From Candidatus Heimdallarchaeota archaeon (GTDB lineage Archaea; Asgardarchaeota; Heimdallarchaeia; Heimdallarchaeales; Heimdallarchaeaceae): a DNA stretch of 64,000 nucleotides. The position numbers and the translations under genes were made by a program. The stretch lies in contig JAUVXV010000001.1 in assembly GCA_030603365.1 (NCBI GenBank), forward strand, positions 372,001 to 436,000. Direction: 5' to 3'. Positions 9,695-18,863 of the stretch are shown piece after piece (positions within the stretch are counted from its first letter, which is position 1; each line of letters starts with the position of its first letter). Below the pieces are notes generated by a model, which saw only the letters and a program-made list of their open reading frames with translations, was not told where the DNA came from and did no database searches.

Positions 9695-11098
9695 ATGAAA
9701 AAAAACATAATTATTATAATGTCTAGTATTTTTACAATCGCTTTAATAGTCACTCTAGTTTTGACACTTTCACCACAAACCCCTACAGATGAAGAAGAAG
9801 GTGATATTATTCCTCCAAAAATTACAATTTTTACTCCCTATTGGAGGGCTGTAGTTTCTGGAAATGTATCTATTTATGTTGAAGCGGTAGATGAAGGAGA
9901 AAATGCTTCTGGTGTTGAGTCTTATGAAATTTATATTGATAATGAGCTAAAGGTATCAAACAACTCTTACTGGTGGAATGTTTCTTCATATGAAGATGGT
10001 TCTAAACATGTACTACACGCTAGAGCTTATGATAAGAGTGGTAATGTAGGCTATTGGAATAATACAGTTGTTGTAGATAATACTCTTGATCTCCCTCCTT
10101 CTGATGCTTTCAAAGTTATGGTATGGAACATTCATGAGAGTGGTACTTTAGAACCTTGGTTAAAAGTTATGAGGGAAGAAAATGCTGATATTGTTATTCT
10201 GGATGAGACAGGGTTTCTTGACAATTCACGAAATCTTGAATATGAAATGAACCATCTCAATGGGTATTTTTATTATGAAGCCCCTTATGATGGAAGAGCT
10301 ATTGACTGTTTAGCATGCACAGATGGAAAAGTTGTTTTAAGCAGGTATCCTATACTTGAATTTCATCAGATAATTGATTATAGATTAGATGATGGAAGTA
10401 TACATCATTATCATCGAGCTTGGTGTGATTGTGTAATAGATATAGCGGGGACTGTTACTCATATGATAGGATATCATGGGAAGTGTTGTTCTCCTGATCC
10501 ACATACTAATACAACTTTAATGAGAGAAAATGAAACACAAGGTATCATCAATTATATGGATGATATAGGAGATGTCCCTATCATGTTTGGAGGGGATTTT
10601 AATTCTAATTCTCCCTTTGATGTCGGTGATGTCGCTGGAGTAGCCAATAATCTCGGAACCGGACCAATAAAAATGCTTTTGATGCCTGAAGATCCAGTTT
10701 ATGGAAAATATTGCTCACATGTACACAATTTTACTGATACATGGAGAACGATGTATCCTCACGAGAAAGGATGGACTTTTGGTTTAACTATGCCCCAATA
10801 TTGGGGTCGTATCGATTTTCTCTTTGTAAACCAACATTGGGCGGATAAAATGATAAATGGAACAACTGGGGATACTCCTTCTGCAAATATAAGCTCTGAC
10901 CATTATTCAGTTGATGCCTTTTTTTCGCTTGATGCAAATTATTCATATTTTAATACAACCAGTTTTAAATCAGAGAAAAACCACTTTCTTTACTTATCAA
11001 CCCCTAGCAGCATTAAGGTTCAATCATTATCTCACTTGGAAGCAGTTTTTGTAAATATAATAGACACATCTTTGGGAATAAAGCGATATAAAATATAA
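9695..11098 (+). CDS. Secreted endonuclease/exonuclease/phosphatase (EEP) family protein with Ig-like domain
   Basis: 467 aa. Residues 1-25 are a signal peptide or membrane anchor. Residues ~40-135 form an Ig-like/cadherin-like domain (PPKITIFTPYWRAVVSGNVS...AYDKSGNVGYWNNTVVVD). An EEP (DNase I/sphingomyelinase-like) domain follows with MVWNIHESG, IVILDETG, GGDFNSN, RIDFLFVNQHW and SSDHYSV, giving the metal-binding Asn/Glu, Asp-Asn and catalytic Asp-His. Family members cut nucleic acids, phospholipids or inositol phosphates; an extracellular enzyme could scavenge DNA or phosphate. Several cysteines (CLACTD, CDCV, KCC) could form disulfides. A T9 run follows the stop. Confidence 0.78.
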   Translation: MKKNIIIIMSSIFTIALIVTLVLTLSPQTPTDEEEGDIIPPKITIFTPYWRAVVSGNVSIYVEAVDEGENASGVESYEIYIDNELKVSNNSYWWNVSSYEDGSKHVLHARAYDKSGNVGYWNNTVVVDNTLDLPPSDAFKVMVWNIHESGTLEPWLKVMREENADIVILDETGFLDNSRNLEYEMNHLNGYFYYEAPYDGRAIDCLACTDGKVVLSRYPILEFHQIIDYRLDDGSIHHYHRAWCDCVIDIAGTVTHMIGYHGKCCSPDPHTNTTLMRENETQGIINYMDDIGDVPIMFGGDFNSNSPFDVGDVAGVANNLGTGPIKMLLMPEDPVYGKYCSHVHNFTDTWRTMYPHEKGWTFGLTMPQYWGRIDFLFVNQHWADKMINGTTGDTPSANISSDHYSVDAFFSLDANYSYFNTTSFKSEKNHFLYLSTPSSIKVQSLSHLEAVFVNIIDTSLGIKRYKI

Positions 11099-11103
11099 TC
11101 CTC

Positions 11104-11112
11104 TTTTTTTTT
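11104..11112 (+). terminator. Oligo-T terminator candidate after the EEP gene
   Basis: A run of nine T lies six bases after the stop codon of the EEP-domain gene, typical of archaeal intrinsic termination. There is no hairpin. Confidence 0.45.
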
Positions 11113-11204
11113 ATATTATTTATTGATTTTTATTTCATTTCCAAAGAGTAAGATTTTTGATATCTATATTTTATTAGCAACTAAACAGATGAAAAGGCGA
11201 TAAT

Positions 11205-13094
11205 ATGAACTATCGAAATAGAATGGAAGAGATAATGAGTGGAAAACATCGTTTATCTGAAGAGGACAGATTGAAAATGGATTATTTGCCAGATGATATT
11301 CCTCCTCTTCCAAAGGGTGAAGATGCTTTAAAACCTTCAACAAAAGCTGGATGGGAAACTGAAGCTATTATTCGTGCTATGATTTCTAATCTTCATAATG
11401 GTAGAGATTGGGAAAAATTGTATATTTATGGTGGATCAGGTAAAGTTGCAAGAGATTGGAAATCTTTTAATGAAACTGTTGAATTATTGAAAACACTTGA
11501 ACCTAATGAAACCCTTTTCTTGCAATCTGGAGTTCCTTATGGAAAAATGCAAACAACAAGGTGGGCACCAAGATGTGTCATTACAAATAGTGTAATTGTT
11601 CCTCACTGGACACCTTATTTTGAAGAATTTGTAGCCTCTGGTTTATCTGTATATGGTCAAATGACAGCAGGTTCTTTCATCTTCATTGGATTACAAGGTA
11701 TTATTCAAGGTACATATGAAACAATTGCTGCATCTATTAAAGCAGCTGAGAAAAAGCAAATTTATCAAGAGTTTTCCAATTTTGAGAAAAAACTTGTTGT
11801 AAGTGCAGGACTAGGTTTGATGAGTGGAGCTCAACCTTTAGCTATTAAAATGTGTGAAAAAATTGGAATAATAGCAGAAGTTAACCCACATCTAATAGAT
11901 AGAATGTATAATACTGGTAGAGATCAAGGCGCTCCGTATTTGGACTATAAGACCGAATCAATAGAGGAAGCTATTAAAATTGCACAAGAATCTGCTGAAA
12001 AAGGAGAAGTTGTTTCAATAGGTGTTTTATGCAATGCTATAGATTTGTTACAATATCTGGTTGAGGAAGAAATTACTCCTCTCGTTCTAACAGATCAAAC
12101 TTCAGCTCATGATCTTTTGAATGGTTACTATCCAATGGGTATTAGTTATGATGAAGCAGATATAATGAGAGTAGAAAGTCCAGAAGAATATCTTGAACGC
12201 TCGAAGAAAACAGTTGTTAAACATGTTAGTCTAATGGTTGAACTAAATAAACGGGGAGCAGAAACCTTTGATTATGGAAACAATATACGACAACAAGCTT
12301 ATGAATTAGGAGTTGAAGATGCATTTGATTATTCTGGTTTTGTTCTAGAATATGTTCGACCCCTCTTTTGTGAAGGTAAAGGTCCTTTTAGATGGATGGC
12401 TCTTAGTAATGATCCTGAGGATATCAAAATTACAGACAAATATGCAAAAAAACTATTCTACGATGATACTCAACTTGTTAACTGGTTGGAACTTGCAGAT
12501 AAGTATATTCCATTTGAAAAAGGCTTACCCGCAAGAGTATTTTGGGCTGGTTTTGTTGGACGAGCTGCTTTTGGAATGTTGATGAACAAACTAGTTTCTG
12601 AAGGAATTCTAAAAGCTCCAGTAGTTATCGGTCGGGATCATTTGGATGGAGGAAGTGTAGCTTCGCCGAATAGGGAAACTGAGGGAATGAAAGATGGTAG
12701 TGATGCTATAGGTGATTACCCAATAATCAACCTCTTAGGAAATGCATTAAGTGGAGCAACTTGGGTGTCATATCATGGTGGAGGGGGTGTAGGAGTAGGT
12801 TATTCGCTACATGCAGGTCAAGTAATTCTTGCTGATGGAACAAGACTTTCTCAAGAAAAACTTTTCCGTGTCCTTACTTGGGATCCCTTGAGTGCCGTTT
12901 TACGTCATGCAGCTGCTGGGTACGAAAAAGCTATTGATGTTGGAAATGAACATAAGTTAGTTATTCCTGGACGAAATGAAATAAGAGAATTCGATTATGA
13001 GAAGCTTTACGACCATATAGTCACTCTGGTCAAAGATAGAACTGGAGTAGAATTATTTCCACCTATGGAAAACCTTGAATTATCCCTGAAGTGA
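11205..13094 (+). CDS. hutU: Urocanate hydratase (urocanase)
   Basis: 629 aa. Urocanase hydrates urocanate to imidazolone propionate with tightly bound NAD+, the second step of histidine breakdown. Family landmarks: YIYGGSGKVARDW, VYGQMTAGSFIFIGLQG, QGTYET, DQTSAHDLLNGYYPMG, the active-site cysteine region RPLFCEGKGPFRW, and GGGVGVGYSLHAGQVILADG near the end. It is longer than common bacterial HutU (about 555 aa), and two usually conserved stretches differ: KMQTTRWAPRCVITN replaces the TH-APRV segment, and GLGLMSGAQPLA replaces the Gly-rich NAD motif. ATG 11205 has a weak AGGCG upstream. Histidase and imidazolonepropionase are absent from the window. Downstream is an ACD beta subunit. Confidence 0.88.
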   Translation: MNYRNRMEEIMSGKHRLSEEDRLKMDYLPDDIPPLPKGEDALKPSTKAGWETEAIIRAMISNLHNGRDWEKLYIYGGSGKVARDWKSFNETVELLKTLEPNETLFLQSGVPYGKMQTTRWAPRCVITNSVIVPHWTPYFEEFVASGLSVYGQMTAGSFIFIGLQGIIQGTYETIAASIKAAEKKQIYQEFSNFEKKLVVSAGLGLMSGAQPLAIKMCEKIGIIAEVNPHLIDRMYNTGRDQGAPYLDYKTESIEEAIKIAQESAEKGEVVSIGVLCNAIDLLQYLVEEEITPLVLTDQTSAHDLLNGYYPMGISYDEADIMRVESPEEYLERSKKTVVKHVSLMVELNKRGAETFDYGNNIRQQAYELGVEDAFDYSGFVLEYVRPLFCEGKGPFRWMALSNDPEDIKITDKYAKKLFYDDTQLVNWLELADKYIPFEKGLPARVFWAGFVGRAAFGMLMNKLVSEGILKAPVVIGRDHLDGGSVASPNRETEGMKDGSDAIGDYPIINLLGNALSGATWVSYHGGGGVGVGYSLHAGQVILADGTRLSQEKLFRVLTWDPLSAVLRHAAAGYEKAIDVGNEHKLVIPGRNEIREFDYEKLYDHIVTLVKDRTGVELFPPMENLELSLK

Positions 13095-13189
13095 TATTCT
13101 TTTCTCATTCTTCTATTCTTTTTTCCCATCACATAGTAAATCTTTAAATTTCAACTAATTTATTTGAATATGTCTGTTCAGTGATTTAA

Positions 13190-13885
13190 ATGAATACTGA
13201 AATTACTAAGATTCTGGAAATTTGTAAAAATCAAGGAAAAACCGTTCTTTCTTATGAGGAATCTAGAACAATAATGTCTCTAGCAGGTTTTCCACTAAAT
13301 AAAATGGAAATTGCAGTAGACTCGGAAGATTGTTTGGTTAAAGCTAAAAAAATAGGTTATCCTGTTGTTTTGAAAGTTATTTCTGAAAATGTGATTCATA
13401 AATCAGATTCAGGTGGAGTTAAAATAAATATAAGCTCGGATGAGGATTTGAAAAAGGCACATGAAGAAATGTTAGTTAGCGTGAAAAATATCTACCCCGA
13501 TGCTACTATTACTGGTTTCAGTATTGAAGAAATGGTTGACGGTGTTGAATTACTCATAGGCACAAATACTGATGATCAATTTGGAAAGATGATTGCTTTG
13601 GGGATTGGGGGGATTTTTGTTGAAGTGTATAAAGATGTTTCATTCCGTTTGATTCCAGTAAATGAAAAAGATGTCTTAGAAATGATTGCGGAAATTAAAG
13701 GAAAGAAAATGCTTGAAGGGTATAGAGGCAAACCTGAAGTGGATAAAGCTGAACTAATCTCTTTAGTGCTAAAGGTCTCCAAATTTATAGAGCAATATCC
13801 AAATATCAAAGAAATGGATCTCAACCCTGTAGTTGTAACTAAGACTGGTCTTAAAACAATTGATGCGCGAATAATTCTAGAATAA
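13190..13885 (+). CDS. ADP-forming acetate/acyl-CoA synthetase beta subunit (ATP-grasp), unpaired copy
   Basis: 231 aa, the length of a stand-alone ACD beta subunit. It converts acyl-CoA, ADP and phosphate to the acid, CoA and ATP together with an alpha subunit. The phosphate-carrying His lies in VIHKSDSGGV; the ATP-grasp body is marked by EEMVDGVELLIGTNTDDQFG and IGGIFVEVYKDVSFRL, and MDLNPVVV closes it. It clearly resembles the beta subunit at 27666-28352 but has no alpha gene beside it. It may share the alpha subunit at 26242 or pair with one elsewhere; partner choice could set substrate range, for example for products of aromatic amino acids or histidine. Confidence 0.9.
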   Translation: MNTEITKILEICKNQGKTVLSYEESRTIMSLAGFPLNKMEIAVDSEDCLVKAKKIGYPVVLKVISENVIHKSDSGGVKINISSDEDLKKAHEEMLVSVKNIYPDATITGFSIEEMVDGVELLIGTNTDDQFGKMIALGIGGIFVEVYKDVSFRLIPVNEKDVLEMIAEIKGKKMLEGYRGKPEVDKAELISLVLKVSKFIEQYPNIKEMDLNPVVVTKTGLKTIDARIILE

Positions 13886-13941
13886 TGAGATGAAAAGATA
13901 AATTTTTATTTCTTAAAAAAACTTTAGACTTGGTGAAGTAC

Positions 13942-14211
13942 ATGAAAATTCGAGCATCACATATATTAATAAAAAAATATGGACAAGCTGAACAGATACT
14001 CTCTGAACTTAAAGGTGGCGGAAATTTTAAGCAATTAGCAAAAACCCATTCAACATGTCCATCTAGTAAGAAAGGAGGAGATCTTGGTCAATTTGGTAAA
14101 GGACAAATGGTCAAGGAATTTGAACAAGCTGCATTTAATCTAAAAAAAGGCGAATTATCAGGTTTAGTAAAAACCAAATTTGGATATCATATCATCAAAA
14201 GAACAGGATGA
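13942..14211 (+). CDS. Parvulin-type peptidyl-prolyl isomerase
   Basis: 89 aa single-domain parvulin: [41 protein letters not shown] and [10 protein letters not shown] match the rotamase family (PpiC/Pin1 core), which catalyses cis-trans isomerisation of Xaa-Pro bonds. No signal or membrane segment, so it should be a cytoplasmic folding helper. The reading frame can be extended to TTG 13930, but GGTGA at 13932-13936 is well spaced as a ribosome-binding site for ATG 13942, which I prefer. Confidence 0.9.
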   Translation: MKIRASHILIKKYGQAEQILSELKGGGNFKQLAKTHSTCPSSKKGGDLGQFGKGQMVKEFEQAAFNLKKGELSGLVKTKFGYHIIKRTG

Positions 14212-14220
14212 ACTCACTCC

Positions 14221-14228
14221 TTTTTTTT
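14221..14228 (+). terminator. Oligo-T terminator candidate after the parvulin gene
   Basis: Eight consecutive T ten bases after the parvulin stop codon; no hairpin. Matches archaeal U-tract termination. Confidence 0.4.
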
Positions 14229-14297
14229 CTTCTTGTTAGAGAGAAATCTTTATATTTAACTATATGTGTATTAATTTAGCACACACGATGGTGTATT

Positions 14298-14960
14298 ATG
14301 ATGTCAGTAGATGTTGATGATAATATCAAAAGGCAGGTAAAAGAGATTTTCCAGCATATGGAAAATGAAGTTACTGCTAAGTTATTTGTAGACAAAGATA
14401 AATGTCTAACTTGCGCTCAAACAAAGGAAATTCTTGAATTGTTAGCTGAATTAGCACCAGAAAACAAGCTTAAAGTTGTGATTTTTAACAAAGAAGATAA
14501 TCCTCCAGAAATTGAGCAGTATGAAGTTAGAAGATTTCCAACAATTTTATTACATGGAGATGAAGAACATAAAGTTATATTCACAGGAATTCCAAGTGGT
14601 TACGAATTTGGTTCACTAGTTGAAGATATTCTAGATATATCCGCAAGAAAGGTTACTTTAAAACCAGAAAATCTAGAAAAAGTTAAGAAAATAGATAAAC
14701 CAATTCACATTCAAGTTTTTGTTACTCCAACATGTCCATATTGTCCAGCTGCAGTTCGTTTGGCTCACAAACTAGCAATGGCTAATCCAAATATTATTGG
14801 AGAAATGGTTGAAGCAACAGAATTTCCGCTTTTATCGAAGAAATATTTTGTAATGGGAGTTCCAAAAACAGTAATTAATGAAGGAAAGGTTCAATTTGAA
14901 GGGGCTTATCCTGAAGATGACTTTGTAGAAAAAGTTCTCGAAGCTTATAAGGATGCATAA
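14298..14960 (+). CDS. pdo: Protein disulfide oxidoreductase with two thioredoxin folds
   Basis: 220 aa, the usual length for archaeal PDO (Pyrococcus glutaredoxin-like type). Two tandem thioredoxin-fold units each carry a redox CxxC: CLTC at 36-39 and CPYC at 146-149, with cis-Pro motifs RRFPTILL and MGVPKTVI. Such proteins form and exchange disulfides in the cytoplasm and can accept electrons from thioredoxin reductase. Two ATGs are adjacent (14298 and 14301); GGTG at 14290-14293 is spaced better for 14301. A TATA-like TTTATATTTAA lies about 45 bases upstream. Confidence 0.9.
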   Translation: MMSVDVDDNIKRQVKEIFQHMENEVTAKLFVDKDKCLTCAQTKEILELLAELAPENKLKVVIFNKEDNPPEIEQYEVRRFPTILLHGDEEHKVIFTGIPSGYEFGSLVEDILDISARKVTLKPENLEKVKKIDKPIHIQVFVTPTCPYCPAAVRLAHKLAMANPNIIGEMVEATEFPLLSKKYFVMGVPKTVINEGKVQFEGAYPEDDFVEKVLEAYKDA

Positions 14961-14985
14961 TTGCACCTATAAGTTCCTTTTATTT

Positions 14986-16044
14986 TTATTCCTCTAAATC
15001 ATCTTTTATGATTTCACTAGGATCTTGTAATTCTTCTTCTTTTTCTTCCACAATTTTCTCATCAGAAGAGACTTCAGAAACGTCTTTAATTTCTTTAGTT
15101 TCGGAAACCTGCTCTTCAACAGCTTCTTCTTTGATTTCAACAGGATCCTCACTTATTTCTTCTTCCTCTTCCTCCTCTTCTTCTACATCTTCTAATTCAT
15201 GCTCTTTCTTTTCATTATACAATTTTTTGATATTCTGTTTTACTAAATCAATAGCAGTTTTCTTCTGCATTTCTACTTCTTTTAATTTAAGATTTATATC
15301 TTCTTCAGTTAGGATTTTCTTTGTTTCTTTATCATCATCTAATTCTATTGACTCAATATAATCTTTCATCATGTTTAATCTCATATTGAGGGCTTTGAAA
15401 CTATCATGATCCTTAACTTCGTTAATTTGTTTTGGTAAACCTTGCAGTTCTAGAAGATATTGCTGTATCTGGAATGCAAAATTTTCAAGTTTATCCATTG
15501 TCTGAAATACTTTCTTCTCAAGTTTTTCTTCTGCAATATCAGTTTTTGATAATCTAGCTTTTTTGGTTTCTTTGTCAGTGAAAAATAGAACATGAACTTT
15601 ACCATAACCATAGAGTAAGATTGGCATTACAAAGATCATTACAAAAATGGGTATAAAGCAAATAAGAGGAATAGCAATAATAGGTTTTAACCCTTGAAAA
15701 TTATTGAATAAATTCTGCAATGATTCTTCGAAAATTGGTATGGTTTCATGCAAGATAACAATAATCATACTGTAAAATAATACTACAGGAATTGATATTC
15801 CAAGTGATTTCAGTAGAGATTTGAACATATTGAATGTTGAATCAAGCGAAACTTCATCCTTATAGTGATATACACATTCTGTTACAGTAATCAACGCCAC
15901 TAGGAAAGCAAGAGGAACTTCAAAAATGGCTAAAATCAGAACATCTGTTGAAAATATAGGTATTAATAGCAGACTGAATATCGCGGCAATAATGAATGAA
16001 AATACACTTTGATTAAGATTCCTAGACATACTTGCATGTGGCAT
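14986..16044 (-). CDS. Four-helix membrane protein with coiled coil and acidic tail, unknown function
   Basis: 352 aa, not recognised. About four transmembrane helices occupy residues 10-175, followed by a cytoplasmic coiled coil (~185-290) and a very acidic tail (Glu runs such as EEEEEEEEE near 290-300). The architecture suggests a membrane-anchored scaffold. It converges with the PDO gene and is divergent from the metallophosphoesterase gene. Confidence 0.65.
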   Translation of the reverse strand: MPHASMSRNLNQSVFSFIIAAIFSLLLIPIFSTDVLILAIFEVPLAFLVALITVTECVYHYKDEVSLDSTFNMFKSLLKSLGISIPVVLFYSMIIVILHETIPIFEESLQNLFNNFQGLKPIIAIPLICFIPIFVMIFVMPILLYGYGKVHVLFFTDKETKKARLSKTDIAEEKLEKKVFQTMDKLENFAFQIQQYLLELQGLPKQINEVKDHDSFKALNMRLNMMKDYIESIELDDDKETKKILTEEDINLKLKEVEMQKKTAIDLVKQNIKKLYNEKKEHELEDVEEEEEEEEEISEDPVEIKEEAVEEQVSETKEIKDVSEVSSDEKIVEEKEEELQDPSEIIKDDLEE

Positions 16045-16166
16045 AATTACTATATAGTTGAGATTCTAAAAAAAGGTTTTCCATGAAGGAAATCGATTGC
16101 ACATTATCGTAATTTCTAAATTGTTTATCAGTAATATTTTTCAATTCAATGGTTATACCTTAGTTA

Positions 16167-17471
16167 ATGAAGAAAAATCTATTAATATTCATATTTGTGT
16201 TTTCTCTCTTATTTTCTATACTTAACAGTAATAATGTCACATATGCTATAGATAATAACAATGTTACAGAAGACACAGAGCTACCCAAGCTAAATGTTAG
16301 TTTCAATGCAACATCAGCTTCAGAGTTTTTCAATGAAACATCATTTCCTAGATATGCTCTAGCTGCAAGACCTATGGGTATGATAAAATACCCAAACAAA
16401 GTAAATCCAGCAATCAAAATATATGATGAGGAAATAAACATCATAACTTCAGGATCTTCTGAAGCTAATACTTGGAACTTTACCATGATAGATGCAAATA
16501 CTTCTCTTTCTTTGAACATACTTGAATCCGAATATATTGATGGAATGTGGTATTTCACCACTTTACCAGAAATTCAAAGAGAAGGATTATATGATTTACA
16601 ACTCAATTGCAGTGAGGGTGATGATTACCAAACTCATGCAATTCAAATTCTTGAAGAACAGTTTTATCCCTTTACCTTTGTACATGTATCCGATACACAT
16701 TTTCCAGCTTATTATGAAGATTTTAATACCACAGATATCAATTTGCAAGAGATTGAGAACATAATAGCGTTAGACCCAGATTTCGTTATTGTAACTGGAG
16801 ATTTAATCCAAGGTCCTACTGCATACTTTTTGGATCCCGAAACTGGAAAGCCATTAAGATCTGAAATTCAATACCGCCTTGCAATTTGGGCTTTAGATCT
16901 GTTTAATAAACCAGTTTTTTATATTCATGGTAACCATGAATTTATAAAATCCTCTTTGATTCCTGATGATCCTGGGACAAATTATTTCAAATATTTTGGA
17001 ACTGTTGTTTATCAGAATTTTACTTTTCTGGATTGGTCTTTTGTTGGTTTTGGTTCTGAATGGTCTGGATTATCTCAAGCAGAATATGATGCTGTATTTC
17101 AAATACTTGCACAGAATTCTGATGGTGCTACAGTGCTATACTACCATTACGATTTTGCAGATCATGCTACAAGTTTACATAATAAATTTCCAATAGAATT
17201 GGCCTTATATGGTCACGAACACCATGAAGATTTGTATCTAAGTAAAAATACATTATATCATCTACAAGCTCCGTTATTTGACAGAGAATTTACATTGTTT
17301 TCAATTCTAAATGAAACAAGCTTAACTGTTGATTCACAAACCTTTAACTTTGAACTACTTCCTTATGTCCCTCCAGAACCAGTTGAAACAACACCTGTGG
17401 AATTTATATTCTTCGGGCCCTCTATGATGATTTTAGCATTAATGGTCAATTATTCAAGAAAAAAGAAGTAA
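16167..17471 (+). CDS. Secreted, membrane-anchored metallophosphoesterase
   Basis: 434 aa with a signal peptide (~1-27) and a C-terminal transmembrane helix (~410-428) ending in a short basic tail. The calcineurin-like phosphoesterase motifs are complete: HVSDTHF (DxH), VTGDLIQG (GDxx), HGNHEF (GNHE), an unpaired His in YYHYDFADH, and YGHEHHE (GHxH), giving a two-metal site. Residues ~35-160 form an N-terminal beta-rich domain. An extracellular phosphodiesterase or phosphomonoesterase, possibly for phosphate scavenging; substrate unknown. Confidence 0.85.
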   Translation: MKKNLLIFIFVFSLLFSILNSNNVTYAIDNNNVTEDTELPKLNVSFNATSASEFFNETSFPRYALAARPMGMIKYPNKVNPAIKIYDEEINIITSGSSEANTWNFTMIDANTSLSLNILESEYIDGMWYFTTLPEIQREGLYDLQLNCSEGDDYQTHAIQILEEQFYPFTFVHVSDTHFPAYYEDFNTTDINLQEIENIIALDPDFVIVTGDLIQGPTAYFLDPETGKPLRSEIQYRLAIWALDLFNKPVFYIHGNHEFIKSSLIPDDPGTNYFKYFGTVVYQNFTFLDWSFVGFGSEWSGLSQAEYDAVFQILAQNSDGATVLYYHYDFADHATSLHNKFPIELALYGHEHHEDLYLSKNTLYHLQAPLFDREFTLFSILNETSLTVDSQTFNFELLPYVPPEPVETTPVEFIFFGPSMMILALMVNYSRKKK

Positions 17472-17556
17472 AACTCTTTTTTCATTCATTTTATTATCAA
17501 ACAAATTTATATTGTACATTGTATAAGCTTGTGTTGTTCATATAAGGGGCATTACT

Positions 17557-18846
17557 ATGCTGGAAATTGATAGATATAAAACATCCTTGAATGAAGTTTT
17601 CTTGGAACAAAAGAAGCTTGAATTACAACTATTAGTTGAGAAAGAGATTGCTGATGCTAATTTTCAATTAGGAAAGATTCCTAAAGAAGCAAATGATGTT
17701 ATTCAAGAAAAATGTAATCCTGTGTTCGTAAAACTAGAAAGAGTGAAGGAAATTGAAAAGGAAGTTCACCACGATTTAATGAGTTTAGTTTATGCGATTG
17801 CAGAACAGTGCGGTGATTATGGTGGTTATATTCATCTTGGTGCAACATCATCTGACATTCAGGATACAGTAAGAGGATTACAACTAAAGGAATCAAAGCA
17901 ACAAATCATTAATGCATTAGAGCAGAATATTGAATCTGTAAAAGAACTAGCTTCAAAACACAAAGATTTAGCTTGTATAGGTAGAACTCATGGAATCCAT
18001 GCTGTTCCAACAACCTACGGTATGAAATTCGGTAATTTTCTCAACGAACTTATACTTGTGAAGGAAACCCTTGAGAACGCTAAAGTAGATTATGGTAAAA
18101 TATCGGGGGCAGTTGGTACCTATGCATCATATGGAACACAAGAAATAGAAAAAATTGTTCTTAGCAAGCTTAAACTTAAGAAGCAACCAATCACATCTCA
18201 AGTAATTACGAGGGTTATACATGCAAAATATGTTCAAGCTCTAGTTTTAATTGCAACTGTTTTAGAACATTTTGCGAAGGAAATTAGAAATCTTCAGAGA
18301 ACTGAAATTGATGAAGTAAGAGAATCTTTTGTAGAAAAACAAGTAGGATCTTCTACTATGGCACAAAAAAGAAATCCTGAAAAAAGTGAGCGGATTTGTG
18401 GTATAGCTCGCATCATCAGAAGTTATGTACAACCAGCTTTAGAAAACATTGGCTTAGAACATGAAAGAGATCTTTCAAATTCAAGTGCAGAAAGGGTCAT
18501 TTTCTCACAAGTTTCAATTCTCACTCACTATATACTTCTTCAAATGGACCAAATTCTAAATTCACTTCATTTTAATACAGAAAAAATCCAATCCAATCTC
18601 TATTTTCGCAAAGGAGCACAATGTGCAGAACATCTTATGATTAAGATGACCGATAAAATAGGAAGACAAAAAGCTCATGATTTGCTGAAGAATTTAGCAA
18701 AAGAAGAAAATTTCATAGAAACAGTTAAGCAAAATGAAATTATCTCCAAATACTTTGACGATGAAGAACTAGATGAGATATTAGATCCTATGAACTATCT
18801 AGGCTTATCAAAAGAAGTCGTACAGAACTTAATAGATTCCCTATGA
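17557..18846 (+). CDS. purB: Adenylosuccinate lyase
   Basis: 429 aa member of the fumarase/aspartase superfamily. It splits SAICAR to AICAR and adenylosuccinate to AMP, each with release of fumarate. Landmarks are EVHHDLMSLV, HLGATSSDIQDT, the catalytic GRTHGIHAVPTTYG and the mobile signature loop GSSTMAQKRNPEKSE with the catalytic Ser. The loop has MAQKRNP where MPHKRNP or MPYKRNP is usual. Start ATG 17557 follows AAGGGG. No other purine gene is in the window. Confidence 0.92.
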   Translation: MLEIDRYKTSLNEVFLEQKKLELQLLVEKEIADANFQLGKIPKEANDVIQEKCNPVFVKLERVKEIEKEVHHDLMSLVYAIAEQCGDYGGYIHLGATSSDIQDTVRGLQLKESKQQIINALEQNIESVKELASKHKDLACIGRTHGIHAVPTTYGMKFGNFLNELILVKETLENAKVDYGKISGAVGTYASYGTQEIEKIVLSKLKLKKQPITSQVITRVIHAKYVQALVLIATVLEHFAKEIRNLQRTEIDEVRESFVEKQVGSSTMAQKRNPEKSERICGIARIIRSYVQPALENIGLEHERDLSNSSAERVIFSQVSILTHYILLQMDQILNSLHFNTEKIQSNLYFRKGAQCAEHLMIKMTDKIGRQKAHDLLKNLAKEENFIETVKQNEIISKYFDDEELDEILDPMNYLGLSKEVVQNLIDSL

Positions 18847-18863
18847 TTTTTTTCAATTACTAA

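Noticed and set aside
15008..15361. Plus-strand Ser/Thr-rich reading frame
   Set aside because: Complement of the Glu-rich tail of the membrane protein at 14986-16044; composition is a shadow of GAA/GAG codons.
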